Part shown: piece after piece, positions 43,138 to 51,611 of the stretch | How the letters are laid out: every line of letters begins with the position of its first letter | Numbering within the stretch: position 1 is the first letter of the stretch | Assembly: GCF_003946245.1 (NCBI RefSeq) | Contig: NZ_RHNN01000022.1 | Location: forward strand, 1-64,000 | DNA: 64,000 nt | Direction of reading: 5' to 3' | Source of the DNA: Levilactobacillus cerevisiae | GTDB lineage: Bacteria > Bacillota > Bacilli > Lactobacillales > Lactobacillaceae | The notes under the pieces: model-generated | The model's input: the letters and a program-made list of their open reading frames with translations, nothing else | What the model was told of the DNA's origin: nothing | Databases searched by the model: none | Position numbers and translations under genes: made by a program

Positions 43138-43144
43138 GTAAACA

Positions 43145-44311
43145 CTACTCCGAAAGCTTCGTCTGGTGCCGGTGGTTGGCGAGCATAACTGCCCCCAACG
43201 CCAGCAGCATAATCGCCGTCACCGACCAGAACAAGGAGTGGTAACTGCCGTACTCAATAATCATCCCACCGTACAGCGGCCCCACAGCTCGACCAAAGGA
43301 AATCGCCATGTTGTAAATTCCCTGGAACTTCCCTTTGTCATTATCGCCGGCCAGGCCATCGATCCACGCGGGGATCCCCGGGAAACCGGTCATTTCGCCT
43401 AGCGTCAGGATGATCATGGTCACCACGAACATCGCGTAACTCTTGGCGAAGACCAACAGGAGAAACGACAGGATGAAGATCAACGACCCCACCCAGATCT
43501 GCGAACTCAATTTAAAATCAGCCGCTAGCCGGTTCACAATCGGTTGGCCAAAGACAATCATCAAGCCGTTCAGCGTCCACAACAGACTGTATTTCTCAAA
43601 CGAGATCCCCAGCCCGGTCATGTGCACCGAAATCACACTTTCCCATAAGGAATAACTCATATAGAGGGCAAAAACCAGCGCGCTGATCAGCCAAATAAGC
43701 TTTAACTGTGCAGGCTTGGCCGGTCCCTTGGCGTGAGTGTACGCCTTCTTTTCAATCTTCGCTCTGAAGTCAAAAATAAAGATCAGTAACAATGTCAAAT
43801 AACTCAAGGCCGCCACAGAGAAAACCAGCGTGACACCATGTTTCATCAGCAGGCCGACCATCAGCGTGCCGACAACCACCCCTAAGTTCATGCCGATATA
43901 GAGGTAATTGAAGACGCGCCGACTCTCAACCGTCTTCACCGTCGCCGCAAATGAATTGACGACCGTCATCACGATCCCATCGCCCAACCCAATCAACAGC
44001 AGCATGACGCCGAAGATCGGCCAGCCATGGAAGAAAATCAGCAGCGCCATCGGGATAAAGGAACACAGTGTCCCCACGATGGCCGAGTAAAACGGTGACC
44101 AATGATCGAAGAGCCAGCCCCCGAGCCAATTTCCTAAAATCATACACAGCGACATCCCCAACAGCGCAATCCCGGCCAGCGTCAGCGTTTGATGCAGCTG
44201 ATCATGCATGTAGACCGTCGTTAATGGCCACATACACGCAGCCGCGGCGTTAAGGAGTAGGGTCGCCGACACGATGCCTGCCATACTCACTTCTCGTTTG
44301 GTTTTCCACAT
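43145..44311 (-). CDS. MFS transporter, 12-helix type
   Basis: 388 residues, about 12 helices. Helix 2-3 loop GNWLGGWLFDHWSP and a second-half RAVGPLYGGMII motif are typical of sugar or drug efflux MFS members. The closest annotated group is the YfmO/MdtG-like single-component exporters, but substrate cannot be read. AAGTGAGGG precedes the ATG. Confidence 0.82.
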   Translation of the reverse strand: MWKTKREVSMAGIVSATLLLNAAAACMWPLTTVYMHDQLHQTLTLAGIALLGMSLCMILGNWLGGWLFDHWSPFYSAIVGTLCSFIPMALLIFFHGWPIFGVMLLLIGLGDGIVMTVVNSFAATVKTVESRRVFNYLYIGMNLGVVVGTLMVGLLMKHGVTLVFSVAALSYLTLLLIFIFDFRAKIEKKAYTHAKGPAKPAQLKLIWLISALVFALYMSYSLWESVISVHMTGLGISFEKYSLLWTLNGLMIVFGQPIVNRLAADFKLSSQIWVGSLIFILSFLLLVFAKSYAMFVVTMIILTLGEMTGFPGIPAWIDGLAGDNDKGKFQGIYNMAISFGRAVGPLYGGMIIEYGSYHSLFWSVTAIMLLALGAVMLANHRHQTKLSE

Positions 44312-44410
44312 TTAACGTCCCTCACTTAATTTCAATCTACCTTCATTGTCGCACACTTAAAATTTTTCCGAAACTCCTACCCACTGAAAAGGGGATTAAA
44401 CCGCTGTTTT

Positions 44411-44427
44411 ATGAGCAAGTTGCTCAT
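44411..44427. promoter_or_regulatory. Perfect palindrome, possible metal-sensor operator
   Basis: ATGAGCAA-G-TTGCTCAT lies 32 bases upstream of the FNR-type box of the copZ-like gene. Its form resembles ArsR/SmtB operators. As RNA it could also fold as a very short-looped hairpin before TTTTT, so a terminator role is not excluded. Confidence 0.35.
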
Positions 44428-44458
44428 TTTTCCCGTTAAATATAAAAAGAATTATGCC

Positions 44459-44503
44459 AACTTGATTTGAGTCAAGTTCTTTCCGCCTGGCCGCCCGTAT
44501 ACT
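44459..44503 (+). promoter_or_regulatory. FNR-type box and -10 box of copZ-dps
   Basis: AACTTGATTTGAGTCAAGTT (44459-44478) matches TTGAT-N4-ATCAA with one mismatch. A -10 TATACT starts at 44498; no good -35 is present. The centre of the box is 29.5 bases before the -10, about -41.5 from the expected start, the class II position of FNR/CRP activators. The same geometry recurs at 62275-62319. Confidence 0.7.
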
Positions 44504-44579
44504 AAGTCATGTAATCAAGGCAAGCAACCAGCCGACATGAAAGTTAATAACCACACGAAATTACTAGGAGGTTTTCATT

Positions 44580-44807
44580 ATGAGTAAAGTAACCATGAAA
44601 TTAGACGCACTGACCTGCCCCTCTTGCATGACCAAGATTGAAGGCGCGCTGAGCAAACGCGATGGCGTGGAAAACGTCAAGGTCCTCTTCAACGCCAGCA
44701 AGATTAAAGCCGAATTCGACGACAGTACCGTCACCGCCGAAAGCCTCGCCGACACGGTAACCGACCTCGGCTATACCGTTCAAAGCAGCAAAGTTAAAGC
44801 TCTTTAA
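44580..44807 (+). CDS. CopZ-like heavy-metal chaperone
   Basis: 75 residues, ferredoxin-like HMA domain with CPSCMTKIE at residues 13-21 (in place of CxxC with Met/His before it). It binds Cu(I) or Zn/Cd with the two Cys and delivers metal to a P-type ATPase. The dps gene follows at 35 bases and shares the promoter. The metal ATPase 18 kb away has the same upstream box. Confidence 0.88.
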   Translation: MSKVTMKLDALTCPSCMTKIEGALSKRDGVENVKVLFNASKIKAEFDDSTVTAESLADTVTDLGYTVQSSKVKAL

Positions 44808-44842
44808 CCCCTCACCCCTAAATTTGAAAGGAAGTTCATCTA

Positions 44843-45394
44843 ATGACCACTACAACTATGAGTATCGAAGACCGTTACGCCGCAGAACAAGCACAGACCG
44901 ATCACGACCACCACGTCCCAACGGCGGGGGCCATGACCAACCACATTTTGGCCAACCTGCACATCTCGATTGTGAAATTCCACCAAGTTCGCTGGTCCGT
45001 GAAGGGTCCGTTGGCGTTAAGCGTGCGGCAACTGTTGACGGGCTACACTGCTATTTACCGGCAGCAGTTCGATGCCTTAGGTGAGCTCCTGTTGGATGAA
45101 GGCGAGACGGTTTCCACGACCACCAAGGAATACCACGACTACAACATGTTGCAAGAGGGTGGCGACAAGAAGTACCTCAGTGCCGAAGACCAAGTCAGTG
45201 AGCTGGTCCACGACGCGGACACCCACAACCTCTTCATCGACCGGGCAATCAAACTGGCAGAAAAGGAAGAACGCCCAGCCTTGACCAGCTTCTTAACGGA
45301 ATTGCGCGGCACCAACAACCACATCATCCGCGAACTACAAGCCGTTCTGGGCAATGACGCTCGGGAGGGGTTGGATGAGGAGGATGAAGATTAG
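44843..45394 (+). CDS. dps: Dps-like ferritin with altered ferroxidase site
   Basis: 183 residues. The N-terminal 45 residues are polar with several His and the body is a four-helix Dps fold (NHILANLHISIVKFHQVRW, YRQQFDALGELLLDE). In classical Dps the first helix carries HxHW and the second a His; here RW replaces HW and no His remains at the second position, while the Asp/Glu pair (FDALGE) is kept. So iron oxidation may be weak. A C-terminal DEEDED tail follows. Confidence 0.78.
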   Translation: MTTTTMSIEDRYAAEQAQTDHDHHVPTAGAMTNHILANLHISIVKFHQVRWSVKGPLALSVRQLLTGYTAIYRQQFDALGELLLDEGETVSTTTKEYHDYNMLQEGGDKKYLSAEDQVSELVHDADTHNLFIDRAIKLAEKEERPALTSFLTELRGTNNHIIRELQAVLGNDAREGLDEEDED

Positions 45395-45395
45395 A

Positions 45396-45513
45396 GTGCG
45401 GAACAGGGCGGTTAGGTTCTGAGCATTAACATCGGTTCAGTGATGACCCCGGGTTTGGGTCATTGCTGAACCGGGGTTAAGCGCAGGAACCTGCCCTGTG
45501 GAGCACGTTTCGG
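45396..45513 (+). repeat. Family B structured element, copy B3
   Basis: Outer stem GTGCGGAACAGGGC / GCCCTGTGGAGCAC, second stem AGGTTCTG / CAGGAACCT and inner hairpin CGGTTCAGTGATGACCC / GGGTCATTGCTGAACCG. All stems differ from copies B1 and B2, yet GAGCATTAA, GTTAAGCG and CACGTTTCGG are kept. It begins after the dps stop. Confidence 0.78.
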
Positions 45514-45720
45514 AGGCTGCCAGGACCGGGATCTACTGGCGAGAGCTAGTCAAATGACCTAACACAAAGTCATTTGAAACACGTATCCCCGGGTTTGGGA
45601 TATTTTCTTAGCCGGGTTAAGCGGAAGGAGCTGGCTCGTGGAGCACGTTTCGGAGGCTGCCAGGATTGGGATTTACTGGCGAGAACAAATCAAACGATCT
45701 AACACAAGGTCATTTGAAAC
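45507..45720 (+). repeat. Half family B copy and 140-bp direct repeat
   Basis: The 3' half of a family B element (45583-45653: GGGTTTGGGAT..., GTTAAGCGGAAGG, CACGTTTCGG) and the following stretch to GTCATTTGAAAC repeat the DNA 140 bases upstream. A partial tandem duplication is the simple explanation. Confidence 0.65.
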
Positions 45721-45806
45721 GAAAATCTCGAACTAAGCCAAACCCTAAGCCAAGCCCCCAAAAACCAGTACCAAATTCACTTACAACTAAAGTTTCACCC
45801 TGCGAG

Positions 45807-45858
45807 AAAAACGGGCATGCTAGGACACACTGCGAGGTGCTGGCATGCCCGTTTTTTA
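45807..45858. terminator. Bidirectional terminator
   Basis: AAAAACGGGCATGC pairs with GCATGCCCGTTTTTT around a 24-base loop, between the dps-side repeats and the convergent citrate operon end. Confidence 0.8.
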
Positions 45859-45980
45859 TTGGTCTCAGAGCAAAAAAACTAGCAACCCTCAAAGCCAAAC
45901 GGATGGCTAAAGGATTCCTAGTTTCTCGATAAACAATTCAAAACAACAACTTCACCCAAACCGTCAGCCGGAAACACTCC

Positions 45981-46850
45981 TTAAAGGTTAAAGCTGTCGT
46001 TCTCAATAACCCCTTCGCGTAGGCCCAGAAAGACGGTTAAGATCAGCAGGTCCGCAGACCCACCGAGGCTTAAATTGTCACGTTCAAACACTTGGTTCAG
46101 CTCTACCAACTTCGCCCAGCCGGCCGTGGTCTTACTGCCGCCAAGCGCAAGGTAATCTTGTGCCTGCTGGTGAGCCCACGGAACGATGTCTGCGCTCCCC
46201 GCCCGTTTGACCAGGTTGGTATCCGTAGAGTTGGCGACGATGGTCAGCAGCGTATCTAATAGCCGCTGATTGAGCGTTCCCGTGCTCTGACGTAACGCCG
46301 GTAGCGCCATGTCAAAGACCGTGGGATAGCCGGCCTCGGCCTCCCCGCGAATCCCGGTAATGCCGTCACGCAGGTACAGCTTCTCGCCAGCCGTCAGTTG
46401 ATCGGTAGACTTATCGGCTAACCCGTCAAAGTCGTGGGTCGTCAGCCCTTTAAGCATGGCCTTCACCGTTTCTCGCAGGTCCAATTCATTTTTCGCGGCA
46501 TACGCACTGGCCGTGACTAAAATTCCGAGCGAGAAAATCGCGCCCTTATGCGTATTCACGGCGTTAGTCGCCGCGCGCATCGCGTGTTCCGCGGTCACAC
46601 CGAGTGGTCGAATCTGCCGAAACAACTCGGTCAAATCACTGCCGGCAAACGCCGCCCCAGCCCCCACGCACTGCGTGAAGTAGGGGTGGAGACTCAATGC
46701 GCTGTCAATGAAGGTAAACACTGTCATGTCCGGGTGCGGTCCCTGTGACGCAGGATCCACTAGCCCTGGCTTGGGCGTGACGGACACCTCATAGAGCATT
46801 GCCCGCAACGCATCCATCGCTAACGTTTCAGTTGGTTTAGTGGTCATCAC
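45981..46850 (-). CDS. citG: Triphosphoribosyl-dephospho-CoA synthase
   Basis: 289 residues, CitG family: VTPKPGLVDPASQGPHPDM near residue 30, a central THKGAIFSLG and GIRGEAEAGYPTVF. It makes 2'-(5''-triphosphoribosyl)-3'-dephospho-CoA from dephospho-CoA and ATP, the prosthetic-group precursor of citrate lyase. Last gene of the operon, overlapping citX by 14 bases. A GTG at 46850 and an ATG three bases later are both possible starts. Confidence 0.93.
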   Translation of the reverse strand: MMTTKPTETLAMDALRAMLYEVSVTPKPGLVDPASQGPHPDMTVFTFIDSALSLHPYFTQCVGAGAAFAGSDLTELFRQIRPLGVTAEHAMRAATNAVNTHKGAIFSLGILVTASAYAAKNELDLRETVKAMLKGLTTHDFDGLADKSTDQLTAGEKLYLRDGITGIRGEAEAGYPTVFDMALPALRQSTGTLNQRLLDTLLTIVANSTDTNLVKRAGSADIVPWAHQQAQDYLALGGSKTTAGWAKLVELNQVFERDNLSLGGSADLLILTVFLGLREGVIENDSFNL

Positions 46851-47406
46851 GAGTCATTCCCTCCTCTGGGTCAAAAGTCTGCTGATACAGCCCATCAATA
46901 TAGGCCTGGAGCTCAGCGACACTGTGGCGGCGGGACCGCGCACATTCCTTCGCTGGTCGATTGCAAATGAAACAGCGCCGCGACTCTGCGCCCAATTCGG
47001 TTCGGGACCAGGAGTGGCCCGTTCCGTCCAGCACATCGACGTCAAAGATACGGCCCAGGTCGGTCGTATCCTCAAATGTCGCGGCCATTTTTTTCACAAT
47101 CGCCGCAGCCGTGGTCGTCCGTAAAAACAGTTCGTTACCGGCAACGGTGCCCCAACTAGCCAGTTGTTCCACGGAAATTTCATTAGCCGTTAAGGCCGCC
47201 CGCAACTCCCGTACACCGCGATTAAAGAGTTGGGTAATGGCGGCATTATTTTTTATTGGTCCAGGAATATTCAGTTTGATGGCCAACAGTGTCTGGCTGG
47301 CATCGGCCCGTAGCGTTTCCCGTTGAAAGGCCGCCCGCCGATCCTTATTTGCCAGTACCTCAGCGATATCCACCGGCGTACCCGTTTCAAAAATAGATGT
47401 CGTCAT
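46837..47406 (-). CDS. citX: Holo-ACP synthase of citrate lyase
   Basis: ATG at 47406 after GAGGAGG. About 189 residues, with NIPGPIKNN near residue 47 and SRRCFICNRPAKECARSRRH near residue 140, both hallmarks of CitX. It transfers the nucleotidyl prosthetic group to the Ser of CitD. Separated from citF by 285 bases that hold a hairpin and family B copy B5. Confidence 0.93.
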   Translation of the reverse strand: MTTSIFETGTPVDIAEVLANKDRRAAFQRETLRADASQTLLAIKLNIPGPIKNNAAITQLFNRGVRELRAALTANEISVEQLASWGTVAGNELFLRTTTAAAIVKKMAATFEDTTDLGRIFDVDVLDGTGHSWSRTELGAESRRCFICNRPAKECARSRRHSVAELQAYIDGLYQQTFDPEEGMTRDDH

Positions 47407-47511
47407 CACAAACGCCTCCTCGTTATCTTTGACAACAATAGCCATTGTAGCTAGCCACGTAGCCAGCCGCAATGGCTATTCTCATTTATCTGGTAAATCT
47501 ATTCGCCTGAC

Positions 47512-47536
47512 GAGTCTGGGACAAAACCCCAGACTC
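47512..47536. terminator. Hairpin inside the citrate operon
   Basis: GAGTCTGGG, short loop, CCCAGACTC lies between citF and citX. It has no clear T-run on the coding strand, so a weak terminator or RNA-stability element is possible. Confidence 0.4.
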
Positions 47537-47562
47537 ACATTGTATCTCCACAACTATATTGC

Positions 47563-47679
47563 TGAAACGTGCGACAAAAGGCAACTGGCTCCGCTTAAAA
47601 CTAATAGCCAAATAATCCAAACCCGGGATTATCCGGCTATCAGCCTTAATGCTCACCAGCTAACCGCCTTTTGTCCCAC
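47563..47679 (-). repeat. Family B structured element, copy B5, in the citrate operon
   Basis: Reverse orientation to B1-B3, that is, the same sense as the operon. Outer stem GTGGGACAAAAGGC / GCCTTTTGTCGCAC, inner hairpin CTGATAGCCGGATAATCC / GGATTATTTGGCTATTAG, and GAGCATTAA kept. It sits immediately 3' of citF. Confidence 0.78.
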
Positions 47680-47691
47680 TCTCATTCAGAG

Positions 47692-49230
47692 CTAGTCTTT
47701 AACTTCCTTAACTGTATCAATGATGGTACCGTCGCGGTATTCGATCAGGGCAACGGTCCGGTCGGTGAATGCCAATGGCTTTGGCGTACCAACGCGCTTT
47801 TCAGCCATCTTCTGCAGGTCTTCAATCTTGTAGACGGGCAGACCAGGAATGTTGCTCAAAACAGCGATTAAGTCGGTCCGCTTCGGGTTGATGGCAATCC
47901 CAAATTCAGTAACCAAGACATCCACGGAGTCGCCGGGGGTGACCACGGTCGTCACGTCTGGCACAACGGTTGCGATCCGGCCCCGAACTAACGGTGCGGA
48001 AATAATGGTTAACTTACCGGTAGCGGCATCCTGGTGACCCCCAATGGCCCCCCGGATGACCCCATCGGAACCGGTCATGACGTTGACGTTAAACTTGGTG
48101 TCAATTTCCAAGGCACTGAGGATAACGACGTCCAGCTGGTCAACCATGGCACCCTTGTTGTCGGGATCGGCGTACCAGGACGCATCGATTTCCTGTTGGT
48201 TGCCGTTGGTGTGCATGGAATCTGCGGCGCCCTTGTCAAAGTCTTGGACGTCCATTACCTTCTTGACCAGGCCTTCGTTTAACAGGTCGGTCGTTGGCTT
48301 GGTAATGCCACCCAAGGCAAATGAGGCAGTGATCTGGTTATCGATCATGGCTTGACGCAGGTAACGGGTAACGGCCAATGCGGCACCACCGGAACCGGTT
48401 TGGAATGAGAACCCATCCTTGAAGTATGGGGAGTGGGTGATGACATCGTTCACCATGGACGCAATCTTTAATTCCTTCGGGTCCTTGGTGAAACGAGTGG
48501 CACCGGAACCGATCTTGTCGGGGTCCCCGACCTTGTCGACCTTAACCACGTAGTCGACTTGCGTTTGCTTGATTGAAGCTGGCGTGTTCGGGTAGTCGAC
48601 GATGTTGTCGGTCAGTAAGACAACTTGGTCAGCGTATTGGGCGTCCATCAACGCGTAACCCAATGAACCGAAGACCGCGTTACCTTCCATCCCGTTAGCG
48701 TTTCCTAACCGGTCGGCACTTGGCACACCTAAGAAGGCCACGTCGATCTTGATGTCGCCGTGTTCGATGGCCCGGGCCCGGTTACCGTGTGAACGGAAGA
48801 TGACAGGATTCTCTAAACCACCATGAGAAACGAAGTCCCCGAGGGAGCCCCGCATCCCCGAACTGGTGATGTTGGTGATGGTCCCGGCCTTGATGGCTTC
48901 GATGACCATGTCGTTCATCACACCAGTCAATGAGGATGGTGCCAACGTCAAGTTCTTAATGCCGGCGTCAATGATGACCCGCATCACTTGGTTGAAGACA
49001 AAGTCCCCGTTCCGAAAATGGTGGTGAAAAGAAATGGTCATGCCGTCTTTAACAGTGTCCGCAACGACTTGCTTGATGGAGTCGACAATCTTGTCGTCCC
49101 CAGTTGAAACGTGAACCTTAGGCGCTACCCGTTGAATTTCGGGATGGCCGATTTCAGTCGTTTCAAATGGCTTGTAATCAAGCTTTTGCATTAACTCATC
49201 TGGTAACTCGCGATTTACTTTACTTTTCAA
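47692..49230 (-). CDS. citF: Citrate lyase alpha subunit (citrate CoA-transferase)
   Basis: The TTG at 49230 is favoured, nine bases after AGGAGG; the frame can start higher at 49251. About 512 residues. Sequence features of Cit[35 protein letters not shown] and [18 protein letters not shown]. It exchanges the acetyl-thioester on CitD for citrate. It overlaps citE by 11 bases. Confidence 0.96.
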   Translation of the reverse strand: MKSKVNRELPDELMQKLDYKPFETTEIGHPEIQRVAPKVHVSTGDDKIVDSIKQVVADTVKDGMTISFHHHFRNGDFVFNQVMRVIIDAGIKNLTLAPSSLTGVMNDMVIEAIKAGTITNITSSGMRGSLGDFVSHGGLENPVIFRSHGNRARAIEHGDIKIDVAFLGVPSADRLGNANGMEGNAVFGSLGYALMDAQYADQVVLLTDNIVDYPNTPASIKQTQVDYVVKVDKVGDPDKIGSGATRFTKDPKELKIASMVNDVITHSPYFKDGFSFQTGSGGAALAVTRYLRQAMIDNQITASFALGGITKPTTDLLNEGLVKKVMDVQDFDKGAADSMHTNGNQQEIDASWYADPDNKGAMVDQLDVVILSALEIDTKFNVNVMTGSDGVIRGAIGGHQDAATGKLTIISAPLVRGRIATVVPDVTTVVTPGDSVDVLVTEFGIAINPKRTDLIAVLSNIPGLPVYKIEDLQKMAEKRVGTPKPLAFTDRTVALIEYRDGTIIDTVKEVKD

Positions 49231-50134
49231 GATAATTGCCCTCCTCATCAACTAAGTTGGATGCTTTGGCTAACTTCATGACCCGTTGTGCCCGAAGAAC
49301 GACTGGCCGGTCGACCATTTGGCCGTTCATGGAGATCACACCGGAGCCCTTTAACTTAGCTTCCTGAATGGCGTTGATCACGTTCCGGGCGTTCTTAATT
49401 TCTGCTTCGGTTGGTTCGTAGACCTTGTTGACCATTGGAATCTGGCGAGGGTTGACTAAGGACTTGCCGTCGAAACCAAGTTGGTGAATGTATTCCGTTT
49501 CGCGGTAGAAGCCTTCCGTGTCGTCCATGTTGGTGAAGACCGTATCGAAGGCAGCCACACCAGCGGCCCGAGCGGCATGCAGCACCATGTTCCGGGCAAA
49601 TTCAAGCTCACGACCATCGGGGTAACGGTGAGTCTTCATGTCCGTCGTGTAATCTTCAGCGGATAAGGCAATCCCAATCATGCGGTCGGAAGCAGCGGCA
49701 ATGTCGGCTGCCCGCAAGACGCCCTTGGCGCTTTCGATAGCGGCCATCAGGTGCGTTGAACCGGCTTCACGGCCGAATTCTTTTTCAGCAGCGGCGATGT
49801 CGGCGTCCAGCTTTTCCACCATTTCTGGTGATTCGGCCTTGGGCAACCGAATAACATCGATACCGGCCTTGACCATGGCCTTCACGTCGTTATCGTAAAA
49901 TGGCGTATCCTGGCCGTTGACCCGCACGACCATTTCAGCCGTACCGTAGTCTTGCGTCTGTAAGGCTTCGTAAACCAGCAAACGAGCGGCGTCCTTTTCA
50001 GGTAAGGAGACTGAATCTTCCAAGTCAAACATGATGGAGTCAGCACCGTAGATACCAGCGTCCTTAACCATTGCTGGGTTGTTCCCAGGAACGAACATCA
50101 TTGTCCGGCGTAAACGTTCTTCATTCTCAGCCAT
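49220..50134 (-). CDS. citE: Citrate lyase beta subunit (citryl-ACP lyase)
   Basis: 304 residues, ATG at 50134 after GGGAGG. HpcH/CitE TIM barrel: [27 protein letters not shown] (metal site), [16 protein letters not shown] and DKKSLVNP-like segment. Cleaves citryl-ACP to oxaloacetate and acetyl-ACP. Its start overlaps the citD stop by one base (TAATG). Confidence 0.97.
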   Translation of the reverse strand: MAENEERLRRTMMFVPGNNPAMVKDAGIYGADSIMFDLEDSVSLPEKDAARLLVYEALQTQDYGTAEMVVRVNGQDTPFYDNDVKAMVKAGIDVIRLPKAESPEMVEKLDADIAAAEKEFGREAGSTHLMAAIESAKGVLRAADIAAASDRMIGIALSAEDYTTDMKTHRYPDGRELEFARNMVLHAARAAGVAAFDTVFTNMDDTEGFYRETEYIHQLGFDGKSLVNPRQIPMVNKVYEPTEAEIKNARNVINAIQEAKLKGSGVISMNGQMVDRPVVLRAQRVMKLAKASNLVDEEGNYLEK

Positions 50135-50427
50135 TAGAGTACCTCCCATGCTGGTGTGGCGGTCGTCTCAGCAGCGCGTTGCACTGCGGCGATGGTCCGC
50201 GCCTTGATGACACAGTCCAAAGCACCCTTGTCGACTGCCTTGACCTTAGCGGCCGTGACACCCATTTCGTTTAGCGTGGTCGTAATGACGGCCTCGATTT
50301 GATCGCCAAAAACCTTTTTTACGTCTGATTGTAAGTCGATAGCGATGCCGCTGTCGGCTTGAGAAATCATTAACTGAATGTCGGAGGATTCCAATGTTCC
50401 GGCAATCGCAGTCTTTTTAATTTCCAT
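50134..50427 (-). CDS. citD: Citrate lyase acyl carrier protein (gamma subunit)
   Basis: 97 residues: MEIKKTAIAGTLESSDIQLM is the CitD signature, with the Ser of ESSD near residue 14 that receives the phosphoribosyl-dephospho-CoA group. Overlaps citC by 11 bases and citE by one, typical tight coupling. Confidence 0.95.
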   Translation of the reverse strand: MEIKKTAIAGTLESSDIQLMISQADSGIAIDLQSDVKKVFGDQIEAVITTTLNEMGVTAAKVKAVDKGALDCVIKARTIAAVQRAAETTATPAWEVL

Positions 50428-51493
50428 TAATGTTCATTCCTTCCTGAATTCTAGCTTGTAACGTCGTTAAGTGCTGCTGCATAAATTGATAAGTGGTTGC
50501 GGGGACCCAGTCACGAACGGTGGCTAGGTCGTCAGCCGCGAGTGCCCGGCGAACCTGCGTGGCGGTGATCACATTGTCGCCACTAGTCTGGCGGTCGATA
50601 ACTTTAACGGTTACGGCCGGTGGGAGCTCCGTTTGGAGGACCTGGTTGTAGATACCCGTGGTCCGCGAGAACGGCTCACTACCCAGGTAACGCGTGGTGA
50701 TGTGTAGGGCTGACGCAATCTGATCACGGAACAAACGGGCGTCCAGCGTCGTCTGGTAACGAATCGCGTCGTCTTGTGTGGGCAAGAAGTACGCGGGGAA
50801 CGTGACGTAGCTGACCATGTACTGATCCCCGCTGACGACGACCACGTTGGTCAGGTCTGTGGTGCCGGCCTTAACTAACGCCAGCCGTTCAGCCGTGGTA
50901 AATAGCGACACATCGTCGTTGACCACGAAGACGTAGACCAGCTCATTTTCACGTGCCGCCTGTTCAACCAAGTAGCGGTGGCCCAGGGTAAACGGATTGG
51001 CGTTCATCACGATGGCCCCCACTTTGCTAGCGGGCGTCAAGTCCTGGTCGGTCGCCACTTGGGCAACGCGGCGGACGTAATCGGTGATACCCGTGTCCCC
51101 CGTCTCGAGGATGACGCCTAAATCGGTCCGCGCCAGCTCGTGAAAGCCCACGTGTTGAAAACTAGTGGCGTACTTGACCTTGGTGAACACGAAGAGGTGA
51201 AAGACCCCCCGTTGTGCCAGCAGATTCATCAACGCTGACACGATTGAATTGAAGTGACTGCCCTGCGTGGAAAACTTGTTGCACACGCCGACGTACTTCA
51301 GGACGTTGCCAGCCACGGACCCGGTCGCAATTAAGCTACCGCGTTCATTGTACATCCCCAAGGTCGTGTCGATTTGCTGGAGCTCGTTGGCTTGAAAATT
51401 GGTAATGCCAAGCGACTCGAGAAATGCTTGCCACTCCTTGAAAATGGCTGGATCATTTAGGTTCAACGTTTGCACTGCCTGTTCGATGAGCAA
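50417..51493 (-). CDS. citC: [Citrate (pro-3S)-lyase] ligase
   Basis: 358 residues from a TTG start. An N-terminal acetyltransferase-like part (residues 1-140) and a nucleotidyltransferase core with NPFTLGHRYLVEQAA near residue 170. It acetylates the prosthetic group of citrate lyase with acetate and ATP, switching the enzyme on. Citrate operon, fourth reading from the promoter end after the permease. Confidence 0.95.
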   Translation of the reverse strand: MLIEQAVQTLNLNDPAIFKEWQAFLESLGITNFQANELQQIDTTLGMYNERGSLIATGSVAGNVLKYVGVCNKFSTQGSHFNSIVSALMNLLAQRGVFHLFVFTKVKYATSFQHVGFHELARTDLGVILETGDTGITDYVRRVAQVATDQDLTPASKVGAIVMNANPFTLGHRYLVEQAARENELVYVFVVNDDVSLFTTAERLALVKAGTTDLTNVVVVSGDQYMVSYVTFPAYFLPTQDDAIRYQTTLDARLFRDQIASALHITTRYLGSEPFSRTTGIYNQVLQTELPPAVTVKVIDRQTSGDNVITATQVRRALAADDLATVRDWVPATTYQFMQQHLTTLQARIQEGMNINGN

Positions 51494-51611
51494 TCACCCC
51501 CGTTTCCTCTTGATTTGAAATTGTTGTCAGGATTATGATAATTCGTCTTGTCTGCGACCATCATACTAGTTAAAGGTAGGTGATGACCAGCAAAAGACGA
51601 TTACCCAGCGA

